A DNA stretch of 64,000 bases from positions 1-64,000 of the forward strand of contig CAUCXT010000009.1 of NCBI GenBank assembly GCA_958446835.1. Direction: 5' to 3'. Shown piece by piece: positions 9,001 through 16,623 of the stretch (its first letter is position 1; each line of letters starts with the position of its first letter). The notes beneath the pieces are model-generated. The model was not told the DNA's origin. It saw only the letters and a program-made list of their open reading frames with translations, and searched no databases. This stretch comes from an uncultured Eubacterium sp. (GTDB lineage Bacteria; Bacillota; Clostridia; Lachnospirales; Lachnospiraceae). Position numbers and translations under genes: made by a program.

Positions 9001-10308
9001 CAGCCATCCACCGGTGAAAAATCTTGTCGCGAAGCAGATGCTTCTCACTGTCCAGTCGGAGAACATACCAACCCATACTGCCATAGGACCCCAGCCGAAG
9101 AAGCGGATGAGCACTACTGTGAGGAATACACGGCAGGTCCACATCGTGATGGATGAGGTTACCATTGAGAACTTAACGTCCCCGGCGGCGCGCATTCCGT
9201 AGCCCGGCATGAATGAGAATGCCCAGGCGATAGGTTTACAGATAGTGATGGCAAGAACCATCTCCTTACACATTCCGGCTGCCTCCGGTTCCATTCCGCC
9301 GAGGGAGGTTATGAGGTCACATGCAATATACAGAATAATACAGGATATAATAATAGATACCTCACCGTACCATGTGAGCTTGAGTATGTAGCGCTTTGCC
9401 TCATCCTTTCTGCCTGCACCGATACACTGTCCGACAATGGTTACCATTCCAAGACCGATACCGACACCAGCCATGCTGCTGAAGCCCTCAAGCACAGAGG
9501 TCATTGCCTGCGCGGCTATGGCGGTTGTGCCGAGCGTGGAGACTGTTGACTGTATGGCAAGCTTACCGAACTGGAACATTCCGTTCTCTATTCCTGTAGG
9601 GATACCGAAGGTAAGTATCATCTTGACTATTGAGAAGTCGGGACGTATTGAAAGATAGTTATTGATACATATAGTCTGCTTCGGCTTTGTCTGATAATAC
9701 ATGATGACAACGGCGCAGAATACTCTGGATAACAATGTTGACAGGGCGGCACCCGCAACACCCATCTTAAGTCCGAATATAAATATGGAATTTCCGACAA
9801 TGTTTATACAGTTGGAAATCATCGATACCGTCATAGGAAGCTTTGAGTTACCGGATGAGCGGAAGAGCGCCGCGGAAGCGTTGTAAAGACCTATGAATGG
9901 GAAAGAAAGTCCTGTTATAAGCATGTATATAAGCGCGTTCTCCATGACGTCGGCGTCGACCCTTCCAAAGACAAGCGAAAGGAGCGGGCGGCGGAATATG
10001 ACGCATACAGCCGATATCACGGTGGATATCGCAAACATGGACAGAATAAGCTGTCTTCCGGCGGCGTTTGCGCGGTCGATTCTCTGTTTTCCGATGTACT
10101 GGGAGCATACTATCGCCCCTCCTGTGGCAAGCGCGGAGAATATGTTGAGTATAAGTGTGTTGATTGAATCCACAAGCGACACGGCGGAGATTGCCGCGGA
10201 GCCTACATTGCTCACCATCATCGTGTCGGCTGTTCCCATGAGGGAGTTGAGTATCTGCTCAATCATAAGAGGGATGAGCAGAGCCCAGAGCTGTTTCTTT
10301 GTAAACAT
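8983..10308 (-). CDS. MATE family efflux transporter
   Basis: A 441-residue MATE-family exporter, predicted to use a Na+ or H+ gradient to expel cationic drugs or metabolites. The N-terminus MFTKKQLWALLIPLMIEQILNSLMGTADTMMVSNVG is the classic MatE start, with the conserved MVS-x-G at the end of the first helix. About twelve hydrophobic segments form two MatE repeats, and the second begins near TFGIPTGIENGMFQFGKLAIQS. The start at 10308 has GAGGT upstream on the minus strand. It is convergent with the AEC transporter. The 305-bp nested palindrome lies just upstream of its start. Confidence 0.93.
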   Translation of the reverse strand: MFTKKQLWALLIPLMIEQILNSLMGTADTMMVSNVGSAAISAVSLVDSINTLILNIFSALATGGAIVCSQYIGKQRIDRANAAGRQLILSMFAISTVISAVCVIFRRPLLSLVFGRVDADVMENALIYMLITGLSFPFIGLYNASAALFRSSGNSKLPMTVSMISNCINIVGNSIFIFGLKMGVAGAALSTLLSRVFCAVVIMYYQTKPKQTICINNYLSIRPDFSIVKMILTFGIPTGIENGMFQFGKLAIQSTVSTLGTTAIAAQAMTSVLEGFSSMAGVGIGLGMVTIVGQCIGAGRKDEAKRYILKLTWYGEVSIIISCIILYIACDLITSLGGMEPEAAGMCKEMVLAITICKPIAWAFSFMPGYGMRAAGDVKFSMVTSSITMWTCRVFLTVVLIRFFGWGPMAVWVGMFSDWTVRSICFATRFFTGGWLKKKAV

Positions 10309-10350
10309 ATTTGTACCTCATTAATATAATATTTAAGTAAAAAATCGTTA

Positions 10351-10655
10351 GATGTTGGGGTCAAAACATGCTAATTTAATGTATGAGTGTATAACGTATT
10401 ATGTTTATGAATATCAGCTCCATTGTCCGAAGCAAGATGTTCTAAGAACTCTGATAAAGGTATTCTTATCCGTCCGCCACCGAAGCAAAGCATACGTCCA
10501 TGTATGCATTGCTTCTAAAGCAGCCTCCGTGCTGCTTTTGGCTAGGTAGTTAACAGAGTTCTAAGAACATCTAAGCTTCTCCCAAAGTCGTGATATGCAT
10601 AAACATAATACGTTATACACGCTAAGCTTATAGAGCATGTTTTGACCCCAACATC
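10351..10655. repeat. 305-bp nested inverted-repeat element (MITE-like or structured RNA)
   Basis: The ends are perfect 22-base inverted repeats (10351-10372 and 10634-10655; core TTGGGGTCAAAACATG). A second paired block lies inside (10387-10416 with 10591-10620; 29 of 30 match), and a third (10435-10453 with 10554-10572; 18 of 19). The centre holds two separate hairpins (10482-10515 and 10517-10538). Unpaired segments between blocks are of similar length on both sides. There is no coding capacity and no clear target-site duplication. This is a multi-branched fold, either a non-autonomous mobile element or a structured RNA. Confidence 0.8.
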
Positions 10656-10890
10656 ATAGTTATAAGTTATGTAAGACAATATATATTATAATAACTGGGT
10701 GACAAAAATCCACTGAAAAATTATTTTTTTGTGAATAAAAACGCGATACTACAGAAAATTTGTGAATTATTTTTTTGCGCCACGCCGGTATCATATATAG
10801 CTTCGATGGTGGGGATGTGCTTTTAAGGTGTAAATATCCTGGCAGGGGAGAATTTAGTATATGAGATTGTTTGTTAAAAAATTAGCAATA
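10656..10890. other. non-coding spacer before the hflKC promoter
   Basis: AT-rich sequence without a credible gene. It contains the sequence AATTATTTTTTTG twice (around 10721 and 10766) and nothing else recognisable. It separates the nested palindrome from the riboswitch promoter. Confidence 0.6.
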
Positions 10891-10894
10891 TATA

Positions 10895-10923
10895 TTGACA
10901 CAGCAATAAAACTGTGCTAATAT
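10895..10923 (+). promoter_or_regulatory. consensus sigma-A promoter of the riboswitch-hflKC transcript
   Basis: TTGACA (10895-10900), exactly 17 bases, TAATAT (10918-10923). The expected start near 10930 coincides with the 5' edge of the riboswitch aptamer. Confidence 0.88.
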
Positions 10924-10929
10924 CTTGAT

Positions 10930-11071
10930 ATACCCAAAAGGGAGTAGCTGGCATCGTGAAGATGTTATAATTTCCGTCAGAACAATCCATTATACCGCGG
11001 TTATGGATTCGGATTTTATGAGTGAATGGCAAGACTTTTGTTATGGAGTTCCGTAGCAAAGGTCTTTTTTT
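10930..11071 (+). promoter_or_regulatory. yybP-ykoY family (Mn2+) riboswitch with terminator expression platform
   Basis: The aptamer opens with AAAAGGGAGTAGC (10936-10948) and closes with GGCAAGACTTTT (11028-11039), the two conserved loop/P1 sequences of the yybP-ykoY aptamer (compare GGGGAGUAGC and AGCAAGACC in the solved L. lactis RNA). Between them are CGTCAGAAC and a hairpin, CCATTATACCGCGGTTATGG. The P1 3' strand (CTTTT) is also part of a 15-bp terminator hairpin, 11032-11065, followed by seven T residues. Ligand-stabilised P1 should therefore block termination, giving an ON switch as in other members. The 5' end (10931-10942) can also pair with 11076-11085, downstream of the terminator. 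Confidence 0.87.
11032..11071 (+). terminator. conditional intrinsic terminator of the riboswitch
   Basis: The 15-bp stem 11032-11046 / 11051-11065 with loop AGTT includes three G-U pairs and is followed by a T run at 11065-11071. Its 5' arm overlaps aptamer P1, so the two folds are mutually exclusive. Confidence 0.85.
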
Positions 11072-11125
11072 ATATCCTTTGGGTATGCCGGGAGCAGAAA
11101 TTTTTTACAAGAGTTATGAGTAAGT

Positions 11126-11156
11126 GGTTAAGCGTATTGTCAATATCAGCTTAACC
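11126..11156 (+). other. leader hairpin before hflK
   Basis: GGTTAAGC (11126-11133) and GCTTAACC (11149-11156) form a perfect 8-bp stem with a 15-base loop, 30 bases before the hflK start. There is no T run, so it is not a terminator. It may stabilise the processed transcript. Confidence 0.5.
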
Positions 11157-11186
11157 TAACCAGAACACATGGAAAAGGAGAACAGT

Positions 11187-12203
11187 ATGAGTAAAAACAA
11201 TGATTTTATCTATGACGAGGAGGAGTTTAAGCAGGCAGCAAGGAAGTCCGGCAAGTGGCTCAAGAGATTTGGATGGCTTGTGGTACTTGCGGTAGTTATT
11301 CTGATATTTGCCTTCAACTCTACATATCAGATTAACGAACAGGAGCAGGCGGTGCTCGTCACACTTGGTAAGCCGCAGTCGGTTACGGATTCAGGTCTTC
11401 ACTTTAAGATACCTTTTATACAGAAGGTAATCAAGGTTGACACAACAATCCATGGCTTTACGATGGGATATAACACAAGCAGTGATGGATATGTGCTTGA
11501 TACCGATGAGTCACTTATGATTACTTCGGATTACAACTTTGTAAATGTTGATTTCTTCGTGGAGTATAAGGTGACAGACCCGGTGAAGGCGATATATAAT
11601 TCGCAGAATCCGGAGCTTATATTAAAAAATATTGCACAGGGCTGTATCCGTTCGGTGGTGGCAAGCTATGATGTAGACAGTGTCCTCACAACCGGAAAGT
11701 CGGAAATTCAGTCTAATATCAAGCAGCTCATCGTAGGAAAGCTTGAGGAGCAGGATTTAGGAATAGCACTTGTCAATATTACAATTCAGGATTCAGAGCC
11801 GCCTACGGCAGAGGTAATGGAGGCGTTCAAGGCTGTTGAGACAGCAAAGCAGGGAAAAGAGACAGCACTCAACAATGCCAATAAGTATCGCAATGAGCAG
11901 GTACCTGAGGCACAGGCACAGGCGGACGGTATCATAAAGAATGCTGAGGCACAGAAGGAACAGAGAATAAATGAGGCTACAGCACAGGTCGCAAGATTCA
12001 ATTCGATGTATGAAGAGTATGTCAAGAATCCTACAGTAACCAAGCTTCGTATGTTCTATGAGGCTATGGAGGATGTGCTCCCGGATCTCAAGGTTATAAT
12101 TGTGGGAAATGACGGTACGCAGACGGTTCTTCCTTTAGATTCATTTACCGGTGACACAGCCAATAACGGAAGTACCTCTTACAGTTCACAGTCCAATAAC
12201 TAA
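11187..12203 (+). CDS. hflK: SPFH/Band 7 protein HflK
   Basis: HflK is a membrane-anchored SPFH protein that with HflC forms a large cage; in E. coli the cage surrounds and modulates the FtsH protease. The 338-residue product has an N-terminal cytoplasmic tail, one membrane segment (about residues 30-46, WLVVLAVVILIFAFNSTY), then the SPFH domain (INEQEQAVLVTLGKPQSV, LHFKIPFIQKV) and an Ala/Gln/Glu-rich coiled coil (AQAQADGIIKNAEAQKEQRI). The tail is Ser/Asn-rich. The ATG at 11187 follows AAAGGAG by six bases; an ATG at 11169 lacks a site. It lies downstream of an Mn2+ riboswitch, an unusual context. hflC follows. Confidence 0.93.
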   Translation: MSKNNDFIYDEEEFKQAARKSGKWLKRFGWLVVLAVVILIFAFNSTYQINEQEQAVLVTLGKPQSVTDSGLHFKIPFIQKVIKVDTTIHGFTMGYNTSSDGYVLDTDESLMITSDYNFVNVDFFVEYKVTDPVKAIYNSQNPELILKNIAQGCIRSVVASYDVDSVLTTGKSEIQSNIKQLIVGKLEEQDLGIALVNITIQDSEPPTAEVMEAFKAVETAKQGKETALNNANKYRNEQVPEAQAQADGIIKNAEAQKEQRINEATAQVARFNSMYEEYVKNPTVTKLRMFYEAMEDVLPDLKVIIVGNDGTQTVLPLDSFTGDTANNGSTSYSSQSNN

Positions 12204-12216
12204 AGCTGTTCCTGGA

Positions 12217-12244
12217 TTGACAAAATAAGTAGTGTTAGTATAGC
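12217..12244 (+). promoter_or_regulatory. possible internal promoter before hflC
   Basis: TTGACA (12217-12222), 16-base spacer, TATAGC (12239-12244) in the hflK-hflC gap. If active, it would let hflC be made without the riboswitch. Weak -10, so tentative. Confidence 0.4.
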
Positions 12245-12306
12245 AAAAGAGCTGATTAGCTAAAAGGCTAAGGAATTTGCCGCATGGCAGAAAGAGAGAA
12301 TAGATT

Positions 12307-13179
12307 ATGAAAAAATCAAAAATTGCGATTATAATTATTGCGGTCATTGCACTTATAACGCTTGGTTCATCTATAGAGGTGGTAAATCAGGATGAGTTCA
12401 AGCTTGTGAAGAGATTCGGAAAAGTAGACAGAGTGCAGACAACCTCAGGAATATGCTTTAAGATTCCTTTTATAGAGACAGCGGATACACTCCCAAAGGA
12501 AGTATTGTTGTACGATATCGCTGAATCAGAGGTAATCACCTCCGACAAAAAGACGATGATAACAGACAGCTATGTGCTGTGGAGAATAACGGACCCGCTC
12601 AAGTTTGCACAGACACTTAACGGTTCGATAGCAAATGCAGAGAGCCGTATTGACACCGTGGTTTTCAATGCGACCAAGAATACGATAAGCTCAATGACTC
12701 AGGATGAAGTTATAAAGGCGAGGGACGGAGAGCTTGCGGAATCGATAGAGGTTAACATCGGTGCAACCATGGCACAGTATGGAATAGAGATTATTACAGT
12801 TGAGAACAAGAGACTTGACCTTCCAAGCGATAACAAGACAGCAGTATATGAGCGTATGATTTCTGAGCGTGACAATATAGCTGCGACATATACAGCGGAA
12901 GGACAGGCGGAGGCACAGGTTATCCGCAACTCAACGGACAAGGAAGTGACCGTCATGCTCTCAGAGGCACAGATGAAGGCGGAGATTCTTGTCGCTGAAG
13001 GTGAGGCTGAGTACATGAGAATACTGTCGGAGGCTTATGGGGATGAGAGCCGCACAGAGTTCTATGAGTTTGTGAGAAGCCTTGACGCACTCAAGGTGTC
13101 AATGGTTGGAAAAAACAAGACGGTTGTGTTGTCAGCAGATTCACCGCTTGCACAGATATTTAACGGTTGGGGGAAGTAA
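12307..13179 (+). CDS. hflC: SPFH/Band 7 protein HflC
   Basis: Partner of HflK in the membrane SPFH complex. The 290-residue protein has an N-terminal signal-anchor (KIAIIIIAVIALITLGSSIEVV), the SPFH domain (QDEFKLVKRFGKVDRV, GICFKIPFIETADTLP) and the HflC region ISERDNIAATYTAEGQAEAQ. Its C-terminus (SADSPLAQIFNGWGK) resembles the E. coli HflC tail. It is separated from hflK by 103 bases, where a weak promoter may lie. A bidirectional terminator follows. In this organism the function is inferred from the family only. Confidence 0.93.
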   Translation: MKKSKIAIIIIAVIALITLGSSIEVVNQDEFKLVKRFGKVDRVQTTSGICFKIPFIETADTLPKEVLLYDIAESEVITSDKKTMITDSYVLWRITDPLKFAQTLNGSIANAESRIDTVVFNATKNTISSMTQDEVIKARDGELAESIEVNIGATMAQYGIEIITVENKRLDLPSDNKTAVYERMISERDNIAATYTAEGQAEAQVIRNSTDKEVTVMLSEAQMKAEILVAEGEAEYMRILSEAYGDESRTEFYEFVRSLDALKVSMVGKNKTVVLSADSPLAQIFNGWGK

Positions 13180-13243
13180 AGTAATCAGTAAGCCACATCG
13201 ATGAAGAGGGAAAATTTTTAGGGGAATGATTTAAAATAGAAAT

Positions 13244-13314
13244 GCAGGAGAATGTGTTATATATGCTCCCTGTCAAGTAGACAGGGAGCATATCAGAGGC
13301 ATTTTCCTGCTTTT
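13244..13314. terminator. bidirectional terminator between hflC and mscL
   Basis: A perfect 14-bp stem (13261-13274 and 13280-13293, arm ATATGCTCCCTGTC) is enclosed by a second stem (GCAGGAGAATG / CATTTTCCTGC) with T-rich flanks on the plus side. It serves convergent hflC and mscL. Confidence 0.8.
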
Positions 13315-13317
13315 ATA

Positions 13318-13716
13318 TTATCTTGTGATGTCACCTGTACAGAAAGGGCACTTGGTTGCCTTGATATTGATGGTTGAGTAGCACAGCGGACATTCCTTGG
13401 TTGTAGGTGCTGCAGGCTTCTCCTCCTTCTTGAAATGGAACTTGTTGATTGCCTTGACAATCAAAAACAGTGAAAGTGCCACAAGTAAGAAGTTGATAAC
13501 CGCCTGAATAAATGAACCGTAGGCGATAGAGGCGCTTCCTATTGTGATTGAAAGTCCTCCGAAATCAAGACCACCGATAATGAGTCCGATGAGAGGTGTG
13601 AGTATATCGTTGACCAATGAGGTAACGATAGCCGTGAAGGCACTACCCATGATAATACCGACAGCCATGTCCAAGACATTGCCGCGGGAGATGAATTTTT
13701 TAAATTCCTTTAACAT
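13318..13716 (-). CDS. mscL: large-conductance mechanosensitive channel MscL with C-terminal CPxC pair
   Basis: MscL opens on membrane tension and protects against hypo-osmotic shock. The 132-residue sequence starts MLKEFKKFISRGNVLDMAVGIIMG, the conserved N-terminal helix and TM1, and has TM2 near residues 68-90. Beyond the usual C-terminal helix it carries C109-P-L-C112 and C123-P-F-C126 (CPxC-x10-CPxC), a small zinc-ribbon-like motif not present in the classical E. coli channel. A good GGAGGT site precedes the start on the minus strand. Confidence 0.95.
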   Translation of the reverse strand: MLKEFKKFISRGNVLDMAVGIIMGSAFTAIVTSLVNDILTPLIGLIIGGLDFGGLSITIGSASIAYGSFIQAVINFLLVALSLFLIVKAINKFHFKKEEKPAAPTTKECPLCYSTINIKATKCPFCTGDITR

Positions 13717-13806
13717 TTGTTTACCTCCGTGTTGTATTTTTCTTCATGTATTTTAACTTATTGGCGGAGGATTATCAACTGTGAAGTTCGTACCGGCATG
13801 TAAAAA

Positions 13807-14070
13807 TTATTTCTGTAGCTGTTTTAATATGAGCGCCCTGTCATTGCCATGGATTCCAAGGGCATTCAATGCCTGCTCTAAGGTGAGCTGCATGTTGTTC
13901 ATAAGATTCTTTACGGACGTGATATTGGCATTGAGGGTTCCACGTTTTTCGCCATTTTTTTCCATCTTCTTGCCGTACTCTTTGGCATATTTTTTAGCAT
14001 ATTCCTCTGCATGCTCTTTGACGTATTCTTCCGCATATATTTTTGCATACTTTTCAAATGTTTCTCCCAT
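13807..14070 (-). CDS. possible independently translated C-terminal Rpn fragment
   Basis: An 87-residue frame starts at ATG 14070, with AAAGGA nine bases upstream (14085-14080), so it could be translated on its own. It is a charged EEY/KKYAKEY helix followed by the tail NLMNNMQLTLEQALNALGIHGND, typical of Rpn C-termini. In E. coli, short C-terminal Rpn products made from internal starts are reported to inhibit the full-length nuclease. Whether this fragment does so is inference. It overlaps the nuclease part in another frame. Confidence 0.45.
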   Translation of the reverse strand: MGETFEKYAKIYAEEYVKEHAEEYAKKYAKEYGKKMEKNGEKRGTLNANITSVKNLMNNMQLTLEQALNALGIHGNDRALILKQLQK

Positions 14071-14726
14071 AAGTCCACGTCCTTTCTCATTTTCTTTGAA
14101 ATGTCTTCACTGTCTGCAAGCGTTTTATAGTACATATTTTCAGGATTTGGTTCGTGAAAATCCCTTATAAGCTGTCCTATGCTGTCATCGCCCTTGTAAT
14201 TGCCGTTCACATATATGATATGTGAACCATCGCAAAATAATTCTCTGGTTTCGCCTACATAGCGTTCTATATGGTATATAGGCAGATTCTGTCTGAACTT
14301 ATCATGTCTGTAGATGAATATTACGTAGGAGTCCTTTAAGCTATGAAAGGGCTCTCCTTTTTTGAGCATTTTTGAATCTATCATGCTACTGTGATATCTT
14401 GCTCTTCTGGTATGCGCGCCCTCAGAGTTTCCCTGAACTTCAATATCAATGTTCTTTCCGTTCTCATCGATGGCATTTATATCAAGAGTAATGCTGCGTC
14501 CATCAATTTCGTGGCTTTTTAGGACATTCTGACCTTTGACACTTACAATTTTGATTTTCATGTTCAGAATTATCTGAAGTAGTAATTCAGTTGCCTCAAT
14601 ATTGTTGTCAAAAACACGGCTCATAAGGTCATCATCAAATAAAGTCAATTCATCTACGAGGCTGTTGACAAGCTGCTTGTTTTTGCGGGTATCAGCGGGT
14701 GCCGGCTTTTCTGTAGTTTTATTCAT
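13807..14726 (-). pseudogene. Rpn-family PDDEXK nuclease/transposase gene, frameshifted
   Basis: The first 219 codons from 14726 encode a Rpn/PDDEXK_2 protein. The catalytic segment is SITLDINAIDENGKNIDIEVQ, with D82, E96 and Q98, the D...ExQ form of the family, and YHSSMIDSKMLKKGEPFHSL is characteristic. Near 14070 the family-like sequence jumps to another frame: KKMRKDVDL continues as MGETFEKYAKIYAEEYVKEH, with a charged helix and a C-terminal tail, to 13807. In the original frame translation runs 52 unrelated residues to a stop at 13911. One missing base before 14070 explains this. The joined product would be about 306 residues, a normal length. It is either a pseudogene, a sequencing error, or a two-protein arrangement. 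Confidence 0.8.
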
Positions 14727-14983
14727 ATTTCCTCCTTAAAATATAACATAATAGAACTGTTGCTGCCAAGACATATTCGCTTGTTTTGGGGATAATGAAG
14801 CACTGAAAATAAAAGAAATATTGATGTGTATATTAAACAATATAGATTTCATATTGAATTAAATGCTTAATGGATATGATTATAGAGTATTGAATGTAAT
14901 TTTTCCACAAAAAATCAAAAGTTTAAGCCATTGATTAATAAAATTTTATCAGTAAATTGCTTAATGCGATTCCGGATAAAAAT
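14727..14983. other. AT-rich spacer upstream of the Rpn gene
   Basis: No gene seen. It should hold the promoter of the minus-strand Rpn gene and ends at the terminator of the CNNM/CorC gene. A ribosome binding site (AGGAGG) lies next to the Rpn start. Confidence 0.5.
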
Positions 14984-15022
14984 AGCTCCTATATATCGCT
15001 ACAGTGCTGATATATAGGAGCT
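14984..15022 (-). terminator. terminator of the CNNM/CorC gene
   Basis: A perfect 14-bp stem (14984-14997 and 15009-15022, arm AGCTCCTATATATC), followed on the minus strand by ATTTTTA. Confidence 0.75.
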
Positions 15023-15104
15023 GTTATTGTTTTATATAATTATAATAATTATTACAGTTGTTGGAACAAGCTGCGAATGATTCACACTTAAGATAAAGCC
15101 GGAG

Positions 15105-16388
15105 CTATTTCTGTTCCCCCTCCGTGCCATCATCATCCTTCGGCAGGATATACAGGTGCATCTTATCAATTCTGTTCTTCTCGATATGGTCAACCACGAT
15201 ACGCGCATTATCAAGCTGTACTTCGTCACCGTCATGTGGGAGGCGCTCAAGCTTATCTATGACAAGACCACTCACTGAGTCATAGTCCTCAGATTCATAA
15301 TCGGTATCAAGAAGCTCATTAAGATCATCGAGCTTGGTCATACCGTTTAACTGATACTCATTGTCATTTATCTTGGTGATACAGTCCTCTTCGTCCTCGT
15401 CATATTCATCCCTTATCTCACCGACAATCTCCTCAAGAAGATCTTCAAGGGTAATCATACCAACGGTTGAGCCGTATTCATCGAGAACGATTGTTATATT
15501 GTTAGAGGTCTTTTTTAATTCCTCCATGAGTTCGGAAGTCTTTTTGAACTCATAAGTATAGTACGGTTCGCGCAAAATCTCTGATACATGGAAGTCATCA
15601 CCCGGCGAGTAGAGGAGCAAATCCTTTACATTGATAATTCCGATAACATTGTCGATGGAATCCTTGTAAATAGGAAGTCTTGTATACTTCTCAGCGCGGA
15701 ATATATCAATAATCTCGTCATAGGTGCTGTCTATGGAGGCACAGGTCATGTCGATTCGCTGAATCATGACATCCCTTGCCCTTGAATTGCCAAAATCAAA
15801 TACGTTGTTAATCATTTCATGCTCTTCATGCTCAAGCACGCCTTCCTCATGGCTCACATCAACTATGGTTCGAAGCTCATCCTCGGTAAAGGACTGTCCC
15901 TTCTCACGCGAATCAACACCCAACAGGAGCAGGAAGCCCATCGCTAATTTGTTCACAATGAAAATGACAGGTGTGAGTATCCACATGAGTCCCGATATGA
16001 TTCCGCTGTAGGCAAGAGAAATCTTCTCTGCCTTGAGAGTGGAGAAGGTCTTAGGTGAAATCTCACCAAAGATAAGTATTAAAAATGTAAGTACACCGGT
16101 TGACAGCGCAATCCACTGCGAACCGAAAATATTGGTCGCAAGCGTTGTCAAAAGTGAGGAGGCAGATAGGTTCACCACGTTGTTTCCGATAAGTATGGCG
16201 GATAACATCTTAGCCTTGTTGTCCGTGATGTCAAGAACTCTTTGAGCCTTTTTGTTGCCGTCATCGGCAAGTGTACGCATTCTCACGCGGTTCACCGTCG
16301 TAAGAGCTGTCTCTGCTGAAGAGAAGAATGCAGAGAGCATAAGTAAAATGATAACAATAAAAATCTGTACTATGTCCCCGGGGGCCAT
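15105..16388 (-). CDS. CNNM/CorC (HlyC) family membrane protein with CBS domains
   Basis: A 427-residue protein with three parts. Residues 1 to about 185 form a CNNM (DUF21) membrane domain with three or four helices (FFSSAETALTTVNRVRMR, LIFGEISPKTFSTLKAEKISLAYS). Residues about 200-320 form a CBS pair (NSRARDVMIQRIDMTCASID, TRLPIYKDSIDNVIGIINVKDLL). The C-terminus is a CorC_HlyC domain (DEDEEDCITKINDNEYQLNG). Related proteins act in Mg2+/Co2+ efflux or homeostasis; the haemolysin name is historical. A GTG at 16400 opens the frame, but the ATG at 16388 has AAGGAG at a better distance. Monocistronic. Confidence 0.9.
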   Translation of the reverse strand: MAPGDIVQIFIVIILLMLSAFFSSAETALTTVNRVRMRTLADDGNKKAQRVLDITDNKAKMLSAILIGNNVVNLSASSLLTTLATNIFGSQWIALSTGVLTFLILIFGEISPKTFSTLKAEKISLAYSGIISGLMWILTPVIFIVNKLAMGFLLLLGVDSREKGQSFTEDELRTIVDVSHEEGVLEHEEHEMINNVFDFGNSRARDVMIQRIDMTCASIDSTYDEIIDIFRAEKYTRLPIYKDSIDNVIGIINVKDLLLYSPGDDFHVSEILREPYYTYEFKKTSELMEELKKTSNNITIVLDEYGSTVGMITLEDLLEEIVGEIRDEYDEDEEDCITKINDNEYQLNGMTKLDDLNELLDTDYESEDYDSVSGLVIDKLERLPHDGDEVQLDNARIVVDHIEKNRIDKMHLYILPKDDDGTEGEQK

Positions 16389-16531
16389 TAAAAAAATCAC
16401 TCCTTCTGATTTATAATATAATATTAAACTGCGCCGGCATGAAATGACACAATTTTAGGTTATTATACATGATAAGTATGCATACTGCAAGGGAAATATT
16501 GCCAGATACTTAAGAGAAAGTTGTGATATCC

Positions 16532-16560
16532 TTGTGGAAAAGGGTAAACTATGCTAAAAT
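16532..16560 (+). promoter_or_regulatory. extended -10 promoter of the PAP2 gene
   Basis: TTGTGG (16532-16537), 17-base spacer ending in TGC, TAAAAT (16555-16560). It lies 64 bases before the start codon. Confidence 0.65.
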
Positions 16561-16575
16561 TTATATGGCTGTAAT

Positions 16576-16593
16576 TTAGGTAATTGCGAAACG
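16576..16593. repeat. 18-bp repeat, copy 1 (TTAGGTAATTGCGAAACG)
   Basis: Identical to 43946-43963. This copy lies in the leader of the PAP2 gene, just after its promoter. Confidence 0.6.
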
Positions 16594-16623
16594 CAGCGTG
16601 TGACAGCAGGAAAGGAATTGAAA

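Noticed and set aside
10482..10538. Adjacent hairpins as a tRNA
   Set aside because: No cloverleaf, T-loop or acceptor pattern; they belong to the nested palindrome.
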